Below, piece by piece: positions 25,647 to 35,400 of a stretch of 64,000 nucleotides of DNA. Position numbers and translations under genes: made by a program. Within the stretch, counting starts at the first letter, position 1; every line of letters starts with the position of its first letter. This DNA is from Luteibacter sp. 9135 (lineage in GTDB: Bacteria; Pseudomonadota; Gammaproteobacteria; Xanthomonadales; Rhodanobacteraceae), in the NCBI RefSeq assembly GCF_000745005.1, contig NZ_JQNB01000001.1, forward strand, positions 3,217,501-3,281,500. The letters are read 5' to 3'. The notes beneath the pieces are model-generated. The model was not told where the DNA came from, did no database searches, and saw nothing but the letters and a program-made list of their open reading frames with translations.

Positions 25647-26342
25647 ATGAGTAAGCCTCAGTTGCTTTGCCTTCCATTTGCCGGTGCAGGTGCGTCGTTC
25701 TTCAATGAGTGGAAGCCCCTTACGCAGCGATTCGAGGTCGTTCCGGTGCAACTGCCAGGCCGCGAGAAGCGCTTCTGCGAACCCTTCTACACCGACGTGT
25801 TCGAGGCATCGGCCGGTCTTGCCGCCGAACTGAACGAACTGGTCGATCCCGAGCGCGACATCGTTTTCTTCGGGCACAGCCTTGGCGCCGTGCTGGCGTA
25901 TGAGCTTGCACATGCGCTCGTGCGCCAAGGCAACCATCGCGTCATCGGCCTGGCGGTCAGCGGGTCACCGGATCCCTGGACGCCGCGCAAGGAGCGCGCC
26001 ACCGGCCTGGACGACGAAAAGTTTCTTGCACGAGTCAGCGAGTTTGCCGGATATACACATAGTGCGCTCGAAGATCCGCTGATGCGCGAGTTGCTGCTCC
26101 CGACCTTGCGCGCAGACGTCGAAATGCACGAGAAGTACAAGGCTCGTACGGAGGCCGTTCTGGATGTGCCGATCCTGATGGTGAGGGGCGATGACGACGA
26201 GCTCATCAGCGACGATCAGCTCCAGGGCTGGGTACGCGCGACGAGTGCGGGTGCACGTGCGGAGTCATTGCCCGGGGGGCATATGTACCTGACCGAGCGT
26301 CCGAGGGAGCTCCTTGAAATGCTTGAACAGCGTTTTCTCTAG
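25647..26342 (+). CDS. Type II thioesterase (first of two)
   Basis: 231-residue alpha/beta hydrolase of the GrsT/TesA group, which removes wrong or stalled acyl groups from carrier domains or, in some systems, shuttles aminoacyl groups between carriers. It opens LLCLPFAGAGASFFNEWKP, has the family block VQLPGREKRF, the nucleophile Ser 78 in FFGHSLGAVLAYEL, Asp in MVRGDDDELIS and the catalytic His about 213 in PGGHMYL. First gene of the polycistronic NRPS/PKS run; the SDR gene follows 20 bp later. It differs clearly from the second thioesterase at 31671-32477, so they are not a recent duplication. Confidence 0.92.
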   Translation: MSKPQLLCLPFAGAGASFFNEWKPLTQRFEVVPVQLPGREKRFCEPFYTDVFEASAGLAAELNELVDPERDIVFFGHSLGAVLAYELAHALVRQGNHRVIGLAVSGSPDPWTPRKERATGLDDEKFLARVSEFAGYTHSALEDPLMRELLLPTLRADVEMHEKYKARTEAVLDVPILMVRGDDDELISDDQLQGWVRATSAGARAESLPGGHMYLTERPRELLEMLEQRFL

Positions 26343-26362
26343 CTGGCCCGGGAGACCGTGAC

Positions 26363-27196
26363 ATGAGCCAGCAGAGATTGTCGGGAAAGGTTGGAATCGT
26401 CACCGGAGCGGCGAGGGGCCTGGGACGCGCATGCGCATCGCGTTTCGCGGAGCACGGCGCCGACCTGTTGCTGATCGACGTAGCGAGGGATCTGCCAGGC
26501 GTACCCTACCCACTGGGCAACGAAAGTCAGCTCGCGTACACCGCCGGGTTGTGCGAGGAGGCCGGCGCCGTCGTGCAGACGGCGCACGTGGACGTGCGCA
26601 ACCAGGCGCAGATCGATGCCGCGGTGGCCCAGGCGATCGCTCGCTTCGGGCATATCGATTTCCTCGTCAACAATGCCGGCATCGCGGCGCCATCGGGAAA
26701 GATCGCTCACGAGATCACCGAGGACGAATGGGCGCTGATGATCGACGTGGACCTCAACGGTGCCTGGCGGATGATTCGCAGTGTCGGAAAGTTCATGCTG
26801 GATGCCCGCTCCGGCAGCATCGTCAACATCGCCTCGACAGCGGGCCTCGTGGGCTACCGGCACTTTGCGGGATACGTCGCAGCCAAGCATGGCGTGATCG
26901 GCCTGACCAAGGCCGTTGCCCTCGACTACGCGCCGTACAAGGTGCGTGTCAATGCCGTCTGTCCGGGTTCGGTCCGTGACGCCGACCATGTCGAGGGCCG
27001 CATGCTCTCGGAGATCGCGCGTTCGCTGGATGTCGCCGTCGCCGAACACGAGCAGGTGTTCGTCCAGGCACAACCCATGAACGCGCTGATCGAGCCTGAA
27101 GACATCGCATCGGCGGCGTTGTGGCTTGCATCGGACGAAACCGTGCGGATGACGGGAAGCACGGTCACCGTGGATGGGGGCTTCTCCATTCGTTGA
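26363..27196 (+). CDS. Short-chain dehydrogenase in the NRPS/PKS locus
   Basis: 277-residue NAD(P)-dependent SDR of the FabG-like classical group: VTGAARGLGRACASRF cofactor loop, VDVRNQAQIDAAV, NNAGIA, NIASTAGLVG with Ser about 158, and YVAAKHG with Tyr 171/Lys 175. The Asp at the end of strand 2 (LLIDVARD) suggests NAD rather than NADP. An insertion after it (LPGVPYPLGNESQL) recalls mycofactocin-type and xanthoxin-type SDRs. The ATG at 26363 follows GGGAGA. It lies directly before the free-standing threonine activator, so oxidation of a carrier-bound or free hydroxy group of that building block is a plausible but unproven job. Confidence 0.88.
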   Translation: MSQQRLSGKVGIVTGAARGLGRACASRFAEHGADLLLIDVARDLPGVPYPLGNESQLAYTAGLCEEAGAVVQTAHVDVRNQAQIDAAVAQAIARFGHIDFLVNNAGIAAPSGKIAHEITEDEWALMIDVDLNGAWRMIRSVGKFMLDARSGSIVNIASTAGLVGYRHFAGYVAAKHGVIGLTKAVALDYAPYKVRVNAVCPGSVRDADHVEGRMLSEIARSLDVAVAEHEQVFVQAQPMNALIEPEDIASAALWLASDETVRMTGSTVTVDGGFSIR

Positions 27197-27253
27197 GTTG
27201 TGCTCGGGAAGTCGCTGGTTTCCACCCATCACGTGAGAGGGACATTACGTACC

Positions 27254-30184
27254 ATGGAAAGCACCGCTGCCATTTCGAAGCTGAAGGAAGCTGCGCACGC
27301 CGATTGGCCGTCCGCCATGCGCAAGCGAAACGGCTGGCACATCCATGCCGTCGCCTGCCGGCTCGTTGCGGCAACGGATGAAGAAGCCATCGGCGCGATG
27401 CTTCTGGCGCTGGATGAACAGCTTTCAGGCATGGGGTGGACAGGGTCCGGCGCGGCACTTCATGTCGCTACCGTCGCGGCGCCATCCGCGTCCGAGGTGG
27501 CCCGGCGGCAGCGCACGCGTGAAATGTCGCGTCTGCTGCCGTACGGCACCGGACAGATCCTGCGTGCAATGGTCTTGCGATACGTCGATGGTCAAAGGGA
27601 CCTGATCCTTGTCGGCGACCGGGCGGTGCTTGACCAGGACGCCTTGCAGCGCATTGCGCGATACTGCCTTTCTCGCGGTGAGGCGCCTCTGCCCATCGTG
27701 CTGCGGCACTTGCCGCGACCGTCGGCGGCCGACATCGACGCATTCGTCGGCGCCGATGTATCGCCCACCTTCGAATGGGACGGGAGGGGCACCCGGCAGG
27801 CAGGGCAGTCGGTGGTGGAGATCGACGCAGGTGCAGACATGGCGCCGGAATGCTGGTTGGCGGCGTTGGGCTCGGCGCTATCCCGTTTCCATGGCAAGCC
27901 ATCGCCTGCCGTCGCCATCCTGCGGGAAGAGGCGTCGCATGGCAGCGAACTCGCTTTGGGCGCGACGGGGTTTCGACTCGCAAGCCTGCTTTCGACCGGC
28001 GACGCCAGCGTCTCCCATGTGCTGGATCATTCCCGCGCACAGCTCACGAACGCGATGCGGTACACGGAGAGCCTGCTCGGCGCGCTGAACGAAAGGTACG
28101 AGCGCCCTCTCGACGTGGCTGTCGGTGTGATCTTTCCGCACGATATCGACGGCATCGTGGACATGGACTATATGCCCTGCAGCAGCGCGATGTTTCCCAT
28201 CACGCTGGTTGTCGGCAATCGCGGAAGCGGTCGCCTTGCCTGTCATTTCGACGGGGCCATGTATTCGGCGCCGTCGATCCAGTGGTTGCTTCGTTGCGTG
28301 GCCCACGCTTGCCGCCAGTTGCAAGGTTCGGAAGCTGCCCGGCTTGCCGATGTCGAGTTGCTGCCGCCCGAGGTGCGAGAGGAAGTGGTGGCCCTTGGCC
28401 GTTCCGGTGGAGGGCGGGTCCCGGATGCCGACCGTATCGAAAGTGCCTTTGGGCTCGTGAGCGCCCGGCAGCCCGATGCGATCGCGATTTCTTTCGACGA
28501 TGAGGAGCTGATGTACGCGGAACTCGATCTCCGCTCCAGTCTGGTTGCGGCCGCCCTGGCGGCGCGTGGCGTCACCTCTGGAAGCTTCGTCGGCATCTGC
28601 CTGGAGCGATCGGCGGCGGTCATCGTCGCCATGCTGGCGATCTTGAAGTGCGGCGCCATCTACGTACCCATGGACCCGGCTTATCCGCGCGAACGGCTCG
28701 AATACACCGCGAGCGACGCCGGTCTGGCGCTCACCATTACGGACGACGGAACCTTCCCCGAGGTCGCCGGCATGGCAGTGACGACGATCGAGGAACTCGC
28801 GCGCGAGGCCGACGGCTGCCGCCCCTGGCAGGCTGTGGGGGGAGCCGATGGCGACGCGGCCTACATGATCTACACCTCGGGATCGACGGGCCGGCCCAAG
28901 GGTGTACTCATCCCGCATCGGAACGTGATCGCCCTGATCGACGCGACCCGCGAAGGGCTCGAACTGTCGCCGCGCGATACGTGGACCTTGTTCCACTCCA
29001 GTGCCTTCGATTTCTCCGTCTGGGAGATCTGGGGCTGCCTGCTGACCGGCGGCCATCTCGTCGTCGTCCCGCACTGGGTTTCCCGCGACCCCGAGCAATT
29101 TCGCGAGCTTATCGGACGCAAGTCGGTGAGCGTGTTGAACCAGACACCTTCGGCCTTTTACCAGTTGATCGAGGTCGATCGGCGTGCGCCGGTGAGCGAT
29201 TCGCTTCGCGTCGTGATCTTCGGCGGCGAGCCGCTCGATGCGCGAGCGTTGCTTCCCTGGTTCGATCGCCATCCCGAATCGAGATGCCGGCTGGTCAACA
29301 TGTTCGGCATCACTGAAACGACCGTGCATGTAACGTGGCAGGAGGTGCGACGGCGGGAGGCCCTGAGTGCGTCGCGGTCGGTCGGCACACCGATTCCCGG
29401 TTGGCACCTGTACGTGATGGACGAGCAGCAGCGATTGCTGCCGCCTGGAGTGGCGGGGGAAGTCTATGTAGGCGGCGCGGGGGTAGCGCTTCGCTATCAC
29501 GGCCGTGACGACCTGACCCAGGCAAGGTTCATGCCCGACCCTTTCCAGAAGGGCATCATGTACCGCACGGGCGATCGCGGCTGCATGCTCGCAAACGGTA
29601 CGCTCGAACACTTCGGCCGTCTGGATAATCAGATCAAGCTGCGAGGATTCCGGATCGAGCTTGACGAGATCCGACGCGTCCTCCTCGGCCACGATGCCGT
29701 TCGCGCGGCTGCCGTTTTGTTCAACCAGCCGAACCCAGCCGACCCGGCGTCTGCCCGCATCGACGCGTATCTTGTCGCCGAAGGCGCCACCGGCGAGGAC
29801 ATTCGCGCCCACGTGGCCCGGTTCCTTCCCGAGCACATGCTGCCTTCGACGTTCACCTTCGTGCCGGCCATGCCGCTCACGACCAACGGCAAGCTCGATG
29901 CCAAGCGTCTTCCGTCCCCGGATTTGTCCGCTCCGGTGCCGCCTACGGCGGCCGATAGCGCGGTGCAGCCACTGTCGGCCATGGAAGAAACGATGCACGC
30001 CATCTGGCAGGACGTGCTTGGGCGAGAGATCGGCGCGGACGAAAACTTCTTCGACCTGGGCGGCAATTCTCTACTCGCGGTACGCATTGCGGCCGCGATG
30101 CGAAAGCAGGGGCTTCCGCCCCTGCCAATGAGGGACCTTTACACCCACCAGACCATACGAAAACTGGTGGCTGCGCTGGCCTGA
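27254..30184 (+). CDS. Free-standing NRPS protein: degenerate C - A(Thr) - T
   Basis: 976 residues. Residues 1-380 look like a condensation domain that has lost its active site: the place of HHxxxDG appears to read GDRAVLD, and the usual N-terminal motifs are absent. Residues about 390-885 are an adenylation domain with A3 TSGSTGRPKG (about 539), A4 FDFSVWEIWG, A5 NMFGITETTVH, A7 YRTGDRG, A8 GRLDNQIKLRGFRIE and A10 NGKLDAK. The by-eye specificity residues D-F-W-N-I-G-M-V-H equal the known threonine code. A carrier domain follows (FFDLGGNSLLAV, Ser about 939). There is no docking hairpin and no acidic tail, unlike the big assembly proteins, so it probably acts in trans. The ATG at 27254 is chosen with GAGAGGGA upstream; earlier GTG/TTG starts are possible. 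Confidence 0.9.
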   Translation: MESTAAISKLKEAAHADWPSAMRKRNGWHIHAVACRLVAATDEEAIGAMLLALDEQLSGMGWTGSGAALHVATVAAPSASEVARRQRTREMSRLLPYGTGQILRAMVLRYVDGQRDLILVGDRAVLDQDALQRIARYCLSRGEAPLPIVLRHLPRPSAADIDAFVGADVSPTFEWDGRGTRQAGQSVVEIDAGADMAPECWLAALGSALSRFHGKPSPAVAILREEASHGSELALGATGFRLASLLSTGDASVSHVLDHSRAQLTNAMRYTESLLGALNERYERPLDVAVGVIFPHDIDGIVDMDYMPCSSAMFPITLVVGNRGSGRLACHFDGAMYSAPSIQWLLRCVAHACRQLQGSEAARLADVELLPPEVREEVVALGRSGGGRVPDADRIESAFGLVSARQPDAIAISFDDEELMYAELDLRSSLVAAALAARGVTSGSFVGICLERSAAVIVAMLAILKCGAIYVPMDPAYPRERLEYTASDAGLALTITDDGTFPEVAGMAVTTIEELAREADGCRPWQAVGGADGDAAYMIYTSGSTGRPKGVLIPHRNVIALIDATREGLELSPRDTWTLFHSSAFDFSVWEIWGCLLTGGHLVVVPHWVSRDPEQFRELIGRKSVSVLNQTPSAFYQLIEVDRRAPVSDSLRVVIFGGEPLDARALLPWFDRHPESRCRLVNMFGITETTVHVTWQEVRRREALSASRSVGTPIPGWHLYVMDEQQRLLPPGVAGEVYVGGAGVALRYHGRDDLTQARFMPDPFQKGIMYRTGDRGCMLANGTLEHFGRLDNQIKLRGFRIELDEIRRVLLGHDAVRAAAVLFNQPNPADPASARIDAYLVAEGATGEDIRAHVARFLPEHMLPSTFTFVPAMPLTTNGKLDAKRLPSPDLSAPVPPTAADSAVQPLSAMEETMHAIWQDVLGREIGADENFFDLGGNSLLAVRIAAAMRKQGLPPLPMRDLYTHQTIRKLVAALA

Positions 30185-30235
30185 CAGTGCAGGGGCGTGT
30201 GGGGCGGGGCTCGATTACAACCAACGGAAATTCCC

Positions 30236-31621
30236 ATGGACCAGGACATCGTGCGAAACCATGCGACTGTATCCGCCACCGCCCAGGCCTTCCTGGACTA
30301 TGCGGTGGTCCAGGGCAACTGCCTGGGTCCGGCGGTGCTCCTCGACGACAGCCTGCCGCCGCTGTTTCGCGACTATAAATACCCCCTCCATTCCTGGCCC
30401 TGGTTTCTCGGGGAGGATATGCGCAGGATCCTGGAGGAGTGTGCGTGCCTGGTCCCCGAGCTGGTGCACCGGGCGGTCGAAGTGGAATTCGGTGACGACC
30501 ACCAGCGGCTCGCTGCCTTTTTTGGCTTGCCCAAGCTGGTGGCCCAGCTGTACATGGCTGTACCGCTCGAACCGTCCCAACTGATGCATCGCACGGATGC
30601 CATCCTCACGGAAGATGGCCTGAAGATCATGGAGATCAACGTCGGGTCGAATATCGGTGGCTGGCAGATCCAATGGATGGACAGCCTGTACCGCAAGCAT
30701 CCCTCGCTGAAAGGGTTCTTCGGCCAGGTTCGTTGCGAGTCCAAGGACATCCCGCTTGCGTACATGACGCAGATTGTCGAAAGCGCCAGGACGGTGTCCG
30801 GCGACACCGACGACACGGTGCATGCTTTCGTGCTTGTTCCCGCCGAATTTCTTGATATTCCCGATAGCGAGCAGACGATCAATGCCGTGTTCCAGGACGC
30901 CGCGGCGGCCTGCGGTTGCCGCGGGGCGATGCACTTCGCAAGCGGATACGACGAGTTGAAATTCACTCCTTCCGGGGTCTATTTCGCTGGGCAGCGGATT
31001 ACCGCCATCGTTTCTTCCTTTCCGGGCGACGACGGTCCTGCGCAGCCCAAGGAACTCTTTCGCGCCTATCTTGGCGGACAGGTTGCATGGCCGGACAACC
31101 CGTTCATCGCCACGGTGCGGGACAAGCGCTCGCTGGCGTTGCTGCACAAGCACAAGAACAGCGCCGTGTTCAACGAGTACGAGCGCCGCCTGATCGACTA
31201 CTTCATCCCGTGGGGCACCGAGGCCAGTCCTAAACAGGTCGAATTCAAGGGTGCCCAGATCGACCTGGAAATCCTTCTGTTGCAGCAGCGGGAGCAGTTC
31301 GTCATCAAGATCGCTTACGGCGCGCAAGGTAACGATGTGCACGTCGGCAAGTTCAGGACGGATGAAGAGTGGGCGGAGGTCGTAGGTCGCGCCATGCGAG
31401 AACCCGGCTGGCTCGTGCAGGAGTTCTGCGGCTCGTTGCCGTTCTACGGGCAGTCGGGCGAGCGGGGTTACGCGCTCCATGACGTCGTGTGGGGCATCTT
31501 CGGCTTCGGCACGAAGTACGGTGGGTGCTGGCTGCGTCTGATGAAACGTGGAGACAGCGATGGCGTCATCAACTCCGCCAAGGGCGCGCAGGAAACCATT
31601 GTCTATGAAGTGTTCGCATGA
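30236..31621 (+). CDS. ATP-grasp-like protein with permuted motif order, unknown product
   Basis: 461 residues, cytosolic, no family recognised with certainty. Two blocks suggest an ATP-grasp ligase: the Mg-binding type MEINVGSNIGGWQ (Glu 133, Asn 135) and a nucleotide-binding type VIKIAYGAQGNDVHVG (Lys 358). The Glu-x-Asn block comes before the Lys/Gly-rich block, the reverse of ordinary ATP-grasp enzymes but as in circularly permuted members such as glutathionylspermidine synthase. These make amide bonds from a carboxylate and an amine using ATP. A short C-terminal IYEVFA-like end closes it. The ATG at 30236 has GGA seven bases upstream. It lies between the threonine activator and the second thioesterase; a role in making or releasing the special building block is inferred. 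Confidence 0.6.
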   Translation: MDQDIVRNHATVSATAQAFLDYAVVQGNCLGPAVLLDDSLPPLFRDYKYPLHSWPWFLGEDMRRILEECACLVPELVHRAVEVEFGDDHQRLAAFFGLPKLVAQLYMAVPLEPSQLMHRTDAILTEDGLKIMEINVGSNIGGWQIQWMDSLYRKHPSLKGFFGQVRCESKDIPLAYMTQIVESARTVSGDTDDTVHAFVLVPAEFLDIPDSEQTINAVFQDAAAACGCRGAMHFASGYDELKFTPSGVYFAGQRITAIVSSFPGDDGPAQPKELFRAYLGGQVAWPDNPFIATVRDKRSLALLHKHKNSAVFNEYERRLIDYFIPWGTEASPKQVEFKGAQIDLEILLLQQREQFVIKIAYGAQGNDVHVGKFRTDEEWAEVVGRAMREPGWLVQEFCGSLPFYGQSGERGYALHDVVWGIFGFGTKYGGCWLRLMKRGDSDGVINSAKGAQETIVYEVFA

Positions 31622-31670
31622 GCGCCGCCGGCGTGCGTTGGCCCGCTAGCCCTCAGGGGGAGAAAGCACC

Positions 31671-32477
31671 ATGTTGAGTTCCAGCCCTTGGACCATGGCG
31701 TTCAAGCCCAATACGCAAGCGCGGATGCGCCTTTTCTGCATCCCATATGCGGGTGCCGGGGCGTCCGCATACCGTGATTGGCATGCGTCGATTCGCGACG
31801 ACGTCGAGGTTGTCGGCATCCAGTTGCCCGGGCGCGAGAACCGCTTTTCGGAGCCTCATCCCGGTTCGATCGACGACATCGTCGGCCAGCTCAGCGAAGT
31901 TATCGCCCAGTACGCCGACAAGCCATTTGTGCTGTTCGGGCATAGCCTTGGCGCGCTTGTCGGCTATGAGCTGACGCGGGCCTTCCAACAGCTGCGCGGC
32001 ACGGCCCCTCGCCACCTCATCGTGTCCGGCACGCGGGCACCCCGCTGTCCGCGGCGGGACGAGCCTATCCACCAACTGGATGACGATACGTTTCTGGAGC
32101 GAATCAAGTCCTTCAACGGCACGCCGCCATCGTTGCTTCAGGACGTGGAGTTGATGAAGCTCTTCACACCGTTGCTGCGTGCCGACTTTCGCGCTGCGGA
32201 ATCCTACCGGTATGTCGATCGTGGGCTCGTCGGGTGCCCGGTTACCGTGCTGGGTGGCGACGAGGATGATGGCGTGCCGCTGGACGACCTTCGTGCCTGG
32301 TCGTCCATGTGTCGATCGTCGTGCGGTGTGCACGTCTTCCGCGGCGATCATTTCTTTATCCACGAGCACAAGGCGGCGGTGATCGAGATCGTCAACGGGG
32401 TTTTCGACGGCCTGCTTTCGAAGGGCAGGGCGCAATCGCCGGCGCCACGAGGCCTGCTTGAAGAAGGCCTGATGTAA
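31671..32477 (+). CDS. Type II thioesterase (second of two)
   Basis: 268-residue GrsT/TesA-type alpha/beta hydrolase: RLFCIPYAGAGASAYRDWH, IQLPGRENRFSEP, nucleophile Ser 92 in LFGHSLGALVGYEL, Asp in LGGDEDDGVPLDD and catalytic His in FRGDHFFIHEH. AGGGGGAG precedes the ATG. Its TAA stop is directly followed by the ATG of the first giant synthase, so the two are strictly coupled. It carries an N-terminal extension (MLSSSPWTMAFKPNT) and a C-terminal tail of about 20 residues that the first thioesterase lacks. Proofreading of carriers is the default role; aminoacyl transfer between carriers is the interesting alternative. Confidence 0.92.
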   Translation: MLSSSPWTMAFKPNTQARMRLFCIPYAGAGASAYRDWHASIRDDVEVVGIQLPGRENRFSEPHPGSIDDIVGQLSEVIAQYADKPFVLFGHSLGALVGYELTRAFQQLRGTAPRHLIVSGTRAPRCPRRDEPIHQLDDDTFLERIKSFNGTPPSLLQDVELMKLFTPLLRADFRAAESYRYVDRGLVGCPVTVLGGDEDDGVPLDDLRAWSSMCRSSCGVHVFRGDHFFIHEHKAAVIEIVNGVFDGLLSKGRAQSPAPRGLLEEGLM

Positions 32478-35400
32478 ATGGACGCCAGGGCCGTAGTGCA
32501 GCAGGTGATCGACGCCGGCATAGCGCTGTATCTGAAGGATGGAAAGCTGGCGTACAAGGCGAAGCGCGGTGCGTTTCCCGAGGCGCTGCAGGCGCTCGTC
32601 CGCGAGCACAAGCGGGAGATCGAGAGGTATCTTTCCGGGCAAGGTGCCGCGCTTGGCGAAACGGTGGCGCCTTTGTCGCCCGTGGCGGCGGAGCACCGCG
32701 GCATTCTCTCCTTTGCACAGCAGCGCCTCTGGTTCCTCGATCAGCTCGGCCACGGCAGCGCGCATTACAACATGCCCGCGGCGCTTCGCCTGTCCGGATC
32801 GCTCGACCGCCAGGCATTGCAGGCGGCTCTCAACGAAATCGTTCGTCGCCACGAGATCCTGCGAACCACCTACGACAAGACGGCTGTCGGTGGCGTCCAG
32901 CAGGTTGCGCCGCCGCTGCCTTTGTCGTTGCCGGTGTCGGACTGGTCGCGCTTGAGTGAAGAGGAGCAGGCCGCCCGGATCGACGCGTCGATGCGCCAGG
33001 AGCAATCGACGACGTTCGATCTGTCGCGCGACGTCATGATCCGCGTGTCGCTGGCCCGGCTTTCCGCGGACAGCCACATCCTGTTCGTCACCCTGCACCA
33101 CATTGCCGCGGACGGTTGGTCCCTCGGGATACTTGTCCGCGAGTTCGCCGCCCTGTACCAGGCATTTGTCGAAGGGCGGGAGCCCACATTGCCGCAGCTC
33201 CCGATCCAATACGCGGACTATGCGCACTGGCAGCGCAACGCGGTATCGGGCGAGCTCACGCAAAAACATCTTGCGTTCTGGCGCGACGAACTCGCAGGCG
33301 TCGCGCAACTGCACAATATGCCGACCCACCGGCTTCGCGCTCCGCAGCAGGCCACGGCGGGCAAATGCGTGTACCAGGTAGTGGATGCGCCGCTTCTGGC
33401 CGATCTGATCGCGCTGGGAAGCCGTCATGGCGCCTCGTTGTTCATGGTGCTGCATGCGGCGTTTGCGCTTCTTCTGGCCCGCTGGAGCGGCGACGAGGAC
33501 ATTGTCTTGGGCACGCCTGTCGCCGGTCGCGACCACAACGACATCGACCGCCTGATCGGCTGCTTCGTCAATACGCTTGCCCTGCGCAGCCGTGTTACGC
33601 CGGGCTTGTCCTTCGACCAGTTCTTGCGGGAATCCAGGGATTCCACATTGCGCGCCTACGCGCACCAGCAAATACCTTTCGACATGGTGGTGGAGAGCCT
33701 GAATCCGCCGCGCAGCCTGAGCCACTCGCCGCTGTTCCAGGTGATGTTCGCGCTGCAGAACTACGACATGGGAGCGTTGGCGCTGCCCGGCATGACCGTC
33801 GAGGAACTCGTCTCCGGCCCGCAAAACACCAAGTTCGATATCGCGGTGATCGCCATCGAGTCGGAGGGCGCCTTGCGGTTGTCATGGACCTTCGTCGACA
33901 GCTTGTTCGAGCTGTCGACGGTGCAGAGCATGGCGTCGAGTTTCATCCATTTGCTGCAGGCGATCGTGGCCGATCCCGCACAATGCGTCGAGCGGCTGCC
34001 GTTGCTGGGCGCAGAACAGGCCGAAGCGATGCGCGAGGCCGCACAAGCGAGGCAAGGCTACCTTGTCCACGACGCCTGGGGCGCCATCCAGCCCCAGGGC
34101 GCCGCAGGGCGTGTGAGCGGCACGCGGCCCGGGCAGGTTGCGGGCAGCCCCGTGTGGTACGACACGGGCGATATCGGTTTCCTTCGCTCCGACGGCGGCG
34201 TCACGATCCTGCGCGGCGAACGCGATAGCGAGACCATCAACGGCCATAGCTTCACAACCAGGATGATCGAGGCGGCCGTGCTCGATACGGGGCTGGCCGA
34301 ATCCGCCATCGTCAGGATGCTGAGGTTCGGTGAAGCGGAAGCGCCGTCGCTGATCGCGTACGTCGTTCCGCGCGGAGACGACCGGAACGGTTTTACCGAG
34401 GCCTGCCGCGAGGCCCTGCGCGCACACGTGCCCGATTTCATGCTGCCGGCAGTCTTCGTGGCGATCGACGCACTGCCCTTGCTGGCGGACGGGACCGTCG
34501 ATGTCGCACGGCTGCCGGTGCCCGTGATGCCGATTGCCGCCGTGGCTGCGCACACGCCGCCGAGCCATGCACTGGAAGAGCAACTGTGCGAGATCTGGTG
34601 CCTCGCATTGTCACTGGAATCGGTCGGTATCCATGACAGCTTCTTCGACGTGGGTGGCACGTCGTTGCACAGCATCATCGTCCAGCAGGAGATACTCAAC
34701 CGTACCGGACTGAACATCGACGTCACGGACCTGTTCACCTATCCCACGATCGCCGGCCTGGCAAAGTACCTCCAGCAGCGCACGCGCGAGGGTGAACGCG
34801 ACAGCGAAGACACCGGCGCCGGCCTGGAGCGCGATCGCGCCGAGCCGGCGGGGGCAGAGCATGGTCGCCGTTCCACGAACGGCGCCATCGCCATCATTGG
34901 CATGGCAGGCCGCTTTCCCGATGCACGCGATGTGGAAACCTTCTGGGAGAACATCAAGAACGGCAGGGAGTCGCTCACCGTTTTTACCGACGAGGAACTG
35001 CTGGCCGAAGATGTTCCGCCGGAATTGCTGGCCGATCCCGCCTACGTGAAATCGGGTGTCGTGCTTGAAGGGATTCGCGAATTCGATGCCGCCTACTTCG
35101 GATTCACGCCGCGCGAAGCGGAAGTCATGGATCCCCAGCAGCGCCTGCTGTTCGAATGTGCGGTGGAAGCGCTCGAACAGGCCGGCTATGGCGACGACGC
35201 CATGGCACGGCCGGTGGGCGTGTACGTGGGCACGGGCGAGAGCCACTACCTGTTCGAGAACCTGCTGCCTCAGTCCCAGGCGCTCGAAACGCTGCGCATC
35301 GCGGTCGTGCACGGTACCCGGCCCGATTTCATGGCCACGCGCCTGTCGCACCGTCTGAACCTGGCCGGGCCCAGTGTTAGCATCGGCACGGCATGTTCGA

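Noticed and set aside
27878..29998. 706-codon minus-strand frame opposite the Thr activator
   Set aside because: Its His/Asp/Arg-rich sequence with no motif mirrors the A-domain codons; it is not a gene.
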